Assembly: GCA_973895155.1 (NCBI GenBank)
Contig: OZ316899.1
Span: 12,462,001 to 12,526,000 of the forward strand
Reading direction: 5' to 3'
Length of the DNA: 64,000 nucleotides
Origin: Marsupella aquatica
Taxonomy: Eukaryota > Marchantiophyta
In this document: positions 53,289 through 61,800 of the stretch, piece after piece
Position numbering within the stretch: the first letter of the stretch is position 1
Layout: each line of letters starts with the position of its first letter
The notes under the pieces: model-generated
Database searches by the model: none
What the model saw: only the letters and a program-made list of their open reading frames with translations
Told to the model about the DNA's origin: nothing
Position numbers and translations under genes: made by a program

Positions 53289-54819
53289 AAGAGTCAGGAG
53301 AAGAGCAAGGGCTTGGAGAAGAAGCTCTGGGAGGTACAAAAATCGTTACGGGAGGCTCAGGTCAGTACGGGGATGCCACCCAGGTCTGTCACCCCCGGGA
53401 CTCCCATGGCCACAGGGCAAGTTCTACCGTTGGAGTTGCGGTCCGGAGAAGAGGCTACCCTATGGAAGGACACCATTGGTGAGGGGTACGTCAAGGCGTG
53501 GCAGGCCTTGGCCACTTTGAGGAAGCAAGGGAGCGGCAGCACGAAGAGTACCCCGGTAAAGAAGAAGAAAAGTGAGGTGGCACTCACTCCCGTGAGTGAT
53601 GAAGAGGAGGCCCACTCACGGGGCACAAGCCGGGGCACCGAGAGTAAAGAAGAGGAGGAGTAGATAGTCGTACGGATGTGGTTGTACGGCCTCTGGATTT
53701 CCAGTTTTTTTGTGAGGGGTCACTCACGGGCTTGTTGGAAAGAGCTCGCGGAGCTGATTCCAACAAGAGGCAACGCTCCTCAAACGGAGCCAGGATGAGC
53801 AAGTTATGGCCCAGCGAAATTGTGTTTTCGCGATACGGAAACGACCATAACTCAGGCGTCCGATGTCCGTTGCCAGTGCGGCTGAGTGATTCGGGATCAG
53901 GAGGAGAAGGGCTATCCAAGGGTGAGCTCAAAAGTACAATTGATAGGGCACCTAGTTTCGGCCATTGTGGGGTGCCTTGCAATTTCAGGGTTCACGGAGT
54001 ACAGTTGGGGCGCCGTCGAAGGCACCGTCGGCCCCTTGTTTAGGGTTTAGGGTTTTAGCAGCATGTGTGTGCCGCATGCCTTTTTAGTTTAGGGATTTCT
54101 TAGTGCAGGGTTTTAGCGGCGCCGCTAGGGTAGCCGCCATCGTTGTGACCCCATGAGGGGTGCTTTGGTGTGGTTTTTTGGTATTTAGGGGGAGAGCCCC
54201 GAAGTAGTTAGGGGGGAAACTTAGCGTAGTGCTTTGATGCTTTTGAGTAGATTTTGTGAGTAGCGCACCGATTAGGAGAAGTTCAAGTCAGAGTAGTGAG
54301 GTGGAGAACGTAGCACTTGTCCCCGGGAGGCAGGAGTTGGGTAGACGGCAGGAGGCCGGGTTGTCCTTGCATGTGTTACGGGAAACACCAAGAGATATGG
54401 ATTTGGCTTGAGGTTCCAATATTTTGTGTGTCACTTGTTGTTGCTTGTGTTGTTTGTTTTCCTCCCCTAGTGCATGTGGTCGGTTTCGTTGTGGAAACAT
54501 TTTCCCTTGTCACTAGTGTTCAAACCTTATTGTAAACGTTTGTATGCTTGCCCATTGAGGGGGGGTGGTGACAACACTCACCCGGTGGGTATGAGTTGTA
54601 GATGGTAGGACCAGTCCCTTGGACTTGATCAAAAACGGAGAGACCAATCGGTAGACTTGATCAAAAAGTACACTTCCGGGAGCGGAATCAAACATACTCA
54701 TCCTTAGGTGTGGAAATACTCCAAATAGCGTCCCTCCACGACCCCGTAATACGATACCAACGGTTTAAGTGAAGAAACGTACGGTTTGCACGTATTAATC
54801 GTTGGATAGGCAAGTGACA
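53289..54819 (+). mobile_element. Inverted, older family B LTR remnant (copy B2), 3' part
   Basis: Matches the 3' part of the B LTR in the opposite direction: C-terminal ORF codons (53313-53663), GCGCCGCTAGGGTAGCCGCC (54118), hairpin (54674-54687) and end GGCAAGTGACA at 54819. The next bases, CTTGG, continue family A sequence (A1 has TTCTTGGCCGCC), so B2 inserted into A4. Many differences from the young B show it is old. A3 interrupts it at 53289. Gene-free from 53664 to 54819, with a telobox at about 54040. Confidence 0.8.
53313..53663 (+). pseudogene. C-terminal piece of the B LTR-encoded protein (copy B2)
   Basis: About 115 codons, including VSTGMPPRSVTPGTPMATGQ, the LWKDTIGEGY segment, KKKKSEVALTPVSDEEE and an acidic end. 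The frame is still open despite several substitutions. The N-terminal two thirds are separated by the A3 insertion and are not in the window. Confidence 0.75.
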
Positions 54820-55542
54820 CTTGGCCACTTGCAGGTCTTCCACCTCGGCTTCCTTCTCTTTAAGTCGTCGGATGACCTCGTCCTTCTTGCTTCTCTCCAA
54901 AGCCACCGCTTCTTCTAATCGGTGCTTTTCCAACATCTCCCTCTGGAAAAAGGGTCCCTGCTCCAACTCCTCCCCAAAGATGCTAAGCGCCAGGTCCCCA
55001 CACATCTCCCCGTACTCCATGGCTCTATCCTTAGCATAGGTGGAGTAACTAGAAGTCATCGGCATCAACCACTGCGGCCTCTGCTCCCAAGCCGTCTTGC
55101 GGATTTCTTCTACGGTGGCAAGAGGGTTGCTTCTTTTTTCGGCAAGCCGCCTGATGTCCTCCGGCCAATCTCCTCCTGGTAAATCCTTCTCCCTAGCCAG
55201 GGCTGCTCTCTCTTCCTCCCTAAGTTGCTCCTGAAATTCTTGTGCCGTTTGCTTTATGCTGTCAAAGCTCGGGGGAGCAACCTCTGGTGGGGGAGACTCG
55301 GGGTTACTCTGCTGGGTGGGGTCCCCTCAAACTACTCTTGGAAGCATGGGGATAAATCGGCCACAGGTCCTTACTCCTGGAACATGATGATCCGACCCAT
55401 AGCCGGAGTTATCATTGCTGTAGTCCTCCACCGCCTCCTCCACTACTTGGACTCCCGGCTCCTCTGCCTCTGATTTGGGGCTTGAGGCTCCCACGTACAT
55501 TCGCACTCCCGGCTTGTGTTCTGGCCTCAATCTCTCCTTGGT
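54820..55542 (-). mobile_element. Family A fragment (copy A4), coiled-coil portion of the LTR ORF
   Basis: Corresponds to 231-950 of A1 and codes on the minus strand for the acidic linker (EDYSNDNSGYGSDHH) and the start of the coiled coil (DRAMEYGEMCGDLALSIFGE). It is bounded by B2 at 54819 and D2 at 55543, with TTGGT as the flank of D2. One frame is preserved through most of it, except a TGA near 55327 where A1 reads CGA. Confidence 0.75.
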
Positions 55543-58500
55543 TGTAGAGTAGGGTTTAAGGAAATATGAATTACTTTCCTCTTAAACAACTAGAATTCGT
55601 TCCCGTTAAGAGCTTGTGAGACCTAAAAGATTGTATTAATATACTTTGAGATAGTTAAGCTAACTTATCTCAGATTTTAAGCCTTTACCAACATGCTTAG
55701 GTCAGATGGAAGGAGTTTTTAATACATCCTCAGGTATTGTGATGTTTGTATCATCAACAGTGCAATAATCAATTCTAAAACTATAATAAAACAACCAAAA
55801 GCCGGAGGCGTAAAGAGAGGATTAGGCGAGCCTTAAATGTCTCATCTCCTCTTGCCACTTAGCAATCTGTGACTAAGTTAGGCATGATTAAGAGTCAACA
55901 GAGAGTCTGACAAAATTAGGCTGATGCCTAAAGCTCATCTTTAAAGCCAACCATCTAAGAATTTGTAAAAGATGCATATAAGATAGCCCGTATTAACTTT
56001 CTGACCTATGTCAAGACAAAGGTGGTACTGATTACTCCGAACTAACTTATTCTTCTATTCAATCCTTCAGATTGCTCTTTTAGGACTACGCAATTTGTGA
56101 GTTCTCGTATGGTGTTTCTTCCACTAATACTTAATAAGCCATAAGTATTCCATAGTCAACATGAATCTTTAGACCTTTGCATGGACTCAGGCATGCATTT
56201 CCAGTCAGCCTAAAGGTTAACTATGACATTGCTAGTCACTTTCCATAGATTTTCTAGCAAGAATGGTCACACACTAATGTCCAAACACAAAGCATAGATC
56301 ACCAAAATTATGAATCTATTACTTCTCTTCAAAGAAGGAGACTTTCAAAAGTGAAATGCAAGTCTGAGTAAAATGGTGGAAACTTTCCCTCTTATACTTA
56401 GGGACAAGTCTCCTCTAAACAAAAGTTGAAGAGGTATGCCCCTTCAATTCCTAACCTAAGTGTAAAAGTAAAAAGTAATGCTAAAGTCTGAAACTAGACT
56501 ATGAGATAAAGTGCTCAGCAAAAATTCAAAGTCTAATTCTTCCTATACTAAGTTTTATAGGGCTTCAAACACGAAACCGGATCAAAAACCGAGTGGGAAA
56601 CCGGATGGAAAGCCGGTTCAACTTCCGGATGGAATAACTTTTTACTCTTCAGGAGTTGAACATCAATGAAGTACTGCCTGAATAGTTGGGTCTGTACCAG
56701 GTCCTCTCCCTTGGTTTCTACTAAGGGTTCCAGGTGATCCATAGCTCTGGAAATGTTATCGAAGAGTAGTTGCTCCACTGTGGTCTTCTCCTTTGCCTTG
56801 TGCAGCAACTGTTCAAGATGATACTTCTTCTTCTCTTTCTCTAATGATTTCTCTAGCTGCTCAATCTTGACCTTGTTCTCATCTCCTTTCATCAGGTCCT
56901 CCACTTTCTTCACAAGGTCAGCAGGAGCCACACCAGTCACATGGGAGAGCCTTGAGAGCACTGGTTCCATGATTCCCATCTTGGTCTTGATGGCCGAAAG
57001 ATCCTTGAATAAACAAGAAAAATGGTGTAGGGTAGAGTGTGAAAGACCGGCTGAAGAGGTAGTAGCGCCACTCATCGGGTAGGAAACCGGGTCAGAAACC
57101 GGTTCAGAAGCCGGTTCAGTTTTGTCGAGTTTCCTCTTCTTGGTTGGCCCTACAAAGTCGATCTCTTCCGGCTCTGGGTCATCTTCAGACTCTGGTAAGC
57201 TCTGAATTTCTGGATCCAAGACTCCATATTTCACATAGCTGCTCTTGGTGCCAAATGCACTCTTCTCATGTTTGAATAAGGTTTGGTCATGAGAGTATAG
57301 ATGTACCAAGTAACAGGAGAGAGCAGTGGGGGCTCTGTTGGACAGGGCGGAGACCTGCTTCTCTAGAACACTTGAGAAGATAGTAGCCCATGATACCTCT
57401 ATGGTTTTGAAGAAGGAAGCAATGATAGTACTTCCTACTTTAAGAATCACCCTCCTTGGTTTCTCTGGATAGATGAGGGGGACTAGGAATGCCATCACGT
57501 TCCTGAGGTCCTTGTGAGTACACTGGTTGATGGTCCATCCTTCTTTGGCATCCATCTTGCCACCAAAGTATTCCACTGTGAGATTCTCTCCTCTGGGGCA
57601 GAAGCCACTCCCTTTCACTGGTAGCTGAAAAGCTTCTCCAACGAATGCCTTGGTCCAAGCTTCTGGTCGAGCTCGTGCAGTCTTCTGAAATTCTGTGGGA
57701 GGAACTCCTGCCAGCACTTCCCTTACCATGTCTTCACTCAGAAATCCCCAAGTAAGATCCATCAAGGAGGCACAGCCCATTAGTGTAAGATCTTTTCGGA
57801 GCTGTTCCTTCTCAGCTGCATCAGTAGGAATGAGGGGTCTCAAGGGCTTCATGGTGATCTGAGCCTCCTTCCTCTTTGAACGTCGTACTTCAGGCTTTAC
57901 TGGAGTCCCACTCTGAGTCTTGGAAGAAGGACTGCTCTTGGCACTCTTCATACTGCCTGGTAGTTGGAGTAGCAAACAGATTTGAACCGGTGAAGGCAGA
58001 AGGTATGAGCTAGAAGTGAATATAGCCTCTATAATTACTCCGTCGCGTATATCAGCCAACCTTCTCCATCTCAGCACACTTTCAGCGAAAACAAACGTCC
58101 AGCAAGCGAGATATAGCAGAAACCGGTTCGCCACCGGTTCAGTTCCGGTTCAGAAACCGGCTCAAGCCCCGGAAGTAGACAACTATCAAAACAGGGGGCC
58201 TTAGCGCCAATCTCCACATCCCCAGCCTTCCCTCCAAGCGTAGGAGTAGGCTGCCACCTCACACGAGTCTGTCAAGGATCTCTTATACCTTTCTCTCACA
58301 GAAACTAGAATGGTCCTATAATCCGGACCCAAGATCCTCAACCGGAAGGGAAGAGCCTCCTTTCTCTACTGCTTCAACAAGCCTATTCACTCGGGAGCTC
58401 AAAACTTACTCTGTTCAGCTTTGAGAGGTGTGAGAAGAGCAAAACCGGTTCGTCCTTAAGAGGGATTCCGGCTCACTGTCAGGAGTCCAATGCTTATGGG

Positions 58501-58794
58501 TTTTCCCCAGGACGAAGAGCGTAGCCTTGGCTTCAAGAACCTGGTGTTAGATTTTCTTGATAGCGTCCGGAGACAATTTTACGGCTTCCGGTTCGTGGTC
58601 CGGTTTCCTTCTCTTTACCAAGAAATACTTTCTTCCGATTGAGCCTCTTTTCCTTCTCTTAATCTCTTGAATGGTTGTTAGACTTTCAATAATGGTTTGC
58701 TTAGCATTTAAGGTTCTTCTTTCCCGCTTCAAAGGCAAAAAAAATTTAATTTTTCCACTTTCTTTATTCCTTTCTTCTTAACCATGTTATCACA
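55543..58794 (-). mobile_element. Family D2 retrotransposon, 3' LTR (3252 bp)
   Basis: Starts at 58794 on the minus strand with TGTGATAACATGGTTA, next to the polypurine tract GAGGAGGGGGTTA, and ends CCCTACTCTACA at 55543. D1 has the same layout and a similar end (CTTGCTACA); AACGGGAA near the end is shared. A TATAAG at 58287-58282 precedes the ORF. The 55543-56547 tail has no gene. Motifs of the type GAACCGGTTC recur along the whole LTR. Confidence 0.78.
56548..57951 (-). CDS. Family D2 LTR-encoded protein, 467 codons, intact
   Basis: I take ATG 57951 (MKSAKSSPSS); the frame is open further upstream but without an ATG. Order: Ser/Lys-rich start with RRSKRKE; domain with MGCASLMDLTWGFLSEDMVR, WTINQCTHKDLRNVMAFLVP, YPEKPRRVILKVGSTIIAS and ALSCYLVHLYSHDQ (about 25-230); acidic linker (SEDDPEPEEIDF) and KKRKLDK, a possible nuclear signal; coiled coil about 345-400 (KIEQLEKSLEKEKKKYHLEQ); Pro/Val-rich end. 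D1 encodes the same protein in broken form, so the frame is a real gene of this family. No catalytic motif recognised. Confidence 0.75.
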   Translation of the reverse strand: MKSAKSSPSSKTQSGTPVKPEVRRSKRKEAQITMKPLRPLIPTDAAEKEQLRKDLTLMGCASLMDLTWGFLSEDMVREVLAGVPPTEFQKTARARPEAWTKAFVGEAFQLPVKGSGFCPRGENLTVEYFGGKMDAKEGWTINQCTHKDLRNVMAFLVPLIYPEKPRRVILKVGSTIIASFFKTIEVSWATIFSSVLEKQVSALSNRAPTALSCYLVHLYSHDQTLFKHEKSAFGTKSSYVKYGVLDPEIQSLPESEDDPEPEEIDFVGPTKKRKLDKTEPASEPVSDPVSYPMSGATTSSAGLSHSTLHHFSCLFKDLSAIKTKMGIMEPVLSRLSHVTGVAPADLVKKVEDLMKGDENKVKIEQLEKSLEKEKKKYHLEQLLHKAKEKTTVEQLLFDNISRAMDHLEPLVETKGEDLVQTQLFRQYFIDVQLLKSKKLFHPEVEPAFHPVSHSVFDPVSCLKPYKT

Positions 58795-58809
58795 TAACCC
58801 CCTCCTCAA
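58795..58809 (-). promoter_or_regulatory. Polypurine tract of the D2 element
   Basis: TTGAGGAGGGGGTTA on the minus strand immediately before the LTR terminus TGTGATAACATGG. Unlike in B and C, the pol frame ends (TGA at 58808-58806) just before the LTR. Confidence 0.7.
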
Positions 58810-61800
58810 ACGGTGTCGCGCCCTCGCAAACCGGCTGAATAAGGAAGATGATATTTCTTGACTCGAGACCCATTGACTCGGGTAGGTAATTCCTCACCTT
58901 GTAAATCTTCCAAGATTAAGGATCCATTAGGGAAAATTTGCCGCACCTTATAAGGTCCAAGCCACCTTGTGTGTAATGTCCCAGGAAATATCATGTACCG
59001 GTTATCATATAATAACACATAATCATTTGCCTGTATTTCCACCTTCTTCAATTTTTTATCAAATCTTTGGCTCCTGATTCTCTGTTGCTTCTCTGTTTCA
59101 ACCAAGGAGAAGTGTCGATCTTCCTTGAGCTTGTCCAAACTTTCCAATCTTAATATTTGACTTTGTTCAACATCGAGTCGTTGAGGATTGGCCACTCGGT
59201 CAGTGGGTACCTCGAATTCAATGGGTACTATACTGTCCAAGCCATAGACTAAATAAAATGGAGTTCGACGCGTTGTAATCTTTTCTGCGGTGCGGTAGGC
59301 CCATAGAGCAGAGTGTAATTTCTGATCCCAATCTGACTTATGTGCAGAAACTACCTTAATTAAAATTCTCTCCATTAATCCATTAGCCTTCTCAGTTAAG
59401 CCATTTGCTTTGGGGTTATAGGGGGTAGTCTTTCTATGCTTAATGAGATACTTGTCAGTGATATGTGCGATCGTATTATTTAGAAAATGTAAGCCTCTGT
59501 CACTGACTAGTTCTAATGGGCACCCAAACCGTGTAATGATGTCTTCAAATAAGAATTTAGCAGCAGTGGCAGCATCATTTCGCTTGGTGGCTCGTGCTTC
59601 TACCCATTTAGTAGTGTAATCCGTAGCTAGGATGATGTATCGATTACGAGTGTGAGCAGCTGCAGGTTGAATAGGCCCTATAAAATCAATTCCCCATTTT
59701 TCAAAAGGAGCTAAAGGTAAGATGGGAGTTAAAGGCCAATGAGAAGTAGAGGTGGGTTTACCCATGCGTTGGCACGGATCACATGACTTGATAAATTGAT
59801 GTGTATCTTGATGCATGGTGGGCCACCAATATCCGGCATCCCGTATTTTCTTTACTGTAACATTGACTGCATAATGGCCTCCAACTTCTTCCATGTGCAT
59901 GGCAGCAATAACCTTCCTAACTTCTCGTTCTTCCAAGCAACGCTTAAGTTTCTGATCCGGGGAAAGTTTATAGAGGATTCCTTGCTTCAAGGTATAAGGT
60001 CCAACCTTATGCAAGAAAACAGCACGTTGCTCGGGGTTGAGGTTAGGGGGAAACATTCCTTGAGTTAGCATTTGAACAATGTCTACATACCATGATTCTT
60101 CACCCTCGATGTGCCATAATGTCTCATCTGGAAAATCATCATTCAATGGCTCTCTAGATTCATCGCCTTCCAATCGTGAGAGGAAATCAGCGTTGTCATG
60201 ATGCTTCCCAGGTCTTACCCGGACTTCAAAATCATATTCTTGTAGAAGCAAAACCCAACGTGCAATCCTTCCTGAAAGATCTGCTTGGTTAACAAGGTAC
60301 TTAAGTGAAGAGTGGTCAGTGTGGAAAATGGTTTTGTACCCCAACAAGTAGTGGCAAAATTTCTTGCATGAGAAGATTACTGACAAAGCTTCTTTCTCTG
60401 TCACCGTATAATTCTTCTCTGCTGCATTCATTTGTCGACTTGCAAAATAAATGGGGTGATCCTTCTGATCATCATCTTGCTGGCTTAGGACAGCTCCAAT
60501 ACAGAAAGCTGAAGCATCAATGTAAACGTGAAATTCCTTTTCCCAATTTGGTGGAACTAAAACAGGAGCTCGGGTTAATCTGCCTTTGAGTTCTTCAAAG
60601 GCCTTCTGTCTCAAGGCTGTCCACTCATAATCAACATCCTTTTTCAACAGTTGAGTAAGTGGCATGGCAAGGTTAGCGTAATGGCGAATAAATCGACGGT
60701 AGTATACTACGTAACCTAGAAATCCCCTCAACTCTCTTAGATTAGAAGGAGGTTGTAGTTTTAGGATAACTCTGACCTTCTCAGCATCAATCTCAATTCC
60801 CCGGCTAGATATGACATGCCCTAGCAAGATACCCTCTCGCATGCCAAAAAAGCATTTCTCGGGGTGTAGAGAGAGCTGTGATTCCCTACACTTTTGGAAA
60901 GTCAATCCGAGCTTTTCTAAATGGATTTCGTCTGAACTATAAACACAGAAATCATCAATAAAAATTTCTATAAATCTGTGGAGGTACTCTTGAAATATGA
61001 TCATCATTATTCGTTGAAATGTTCCAGGGGCGTTGCATAACCCAAAAGGCATCACATTAAATGCATAAGTTCCCCAATCCGTCGTGAACGTTGTTTTATC
61101 CCGATCCTCCTCTCGTACTGAAACTTGGTTATACCCTGAGTATCCATCAAGGAAACTATAAAGAGAATGAGCAGCTACTGCATCAAGCACAGTGTCAATG
61201 AATGGTAAGGGATAATGATCTTTCCTTGTTGCAGAATTCAATTTCCGATAATCTTGACACACACGAATCTTCACTTTGCCATCTGGTCCAGACTTCTTAG
61301 GCACAATAACAATGGGTGATACCCATTCGCTGCTAAGGACTGGAAAAATGAATCCAGCCTCCGTTAACTTGTCAATTTCCTCTTTTACCATCATGGAATA
61401 CTTAGGGTTGAGCCGATATTGTCTTTGCCGGATCGGAATTGATCCTTCAATGAGGTCAATTCAATGTTGCACAAGGTAAGGGGGAATTCCTTTGATGTCC
61501 TTGTGACTCCATGTGAATATATCTCGGTATTGCTTCAGCAAATCTATATATTTTTCCCTCAATTCTCCTTGAATATGTTTACTGATATTGAGGAATTTCC
61601 CTGGCTCAATCTCAATCTTCTGGCAGGATTTGGGATCAACTATCCTTTCAGTCATTCCCAAAGACTCCTTTTCCCAAGTGTTTAGGTTTGATGGGTCTTT
61701 TATACTTCCAATTTTACTACTAGGATCTCCCCTAGAATCCTCACTTTCTGGAAAAGTTTTGGTCAATTTTGAAGTCGGGAAGGTAGTTTTCCGGATAGGT

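Noticed and set aside
37991-54055. Telomeric repeats (AAACCCTAAACCC at 37994, 48743, 54036)
   Set aside because: Only about two units each at the same place of every B LTR; a telobox-like promoter or transcript motif is more likely than interstitial telomere.
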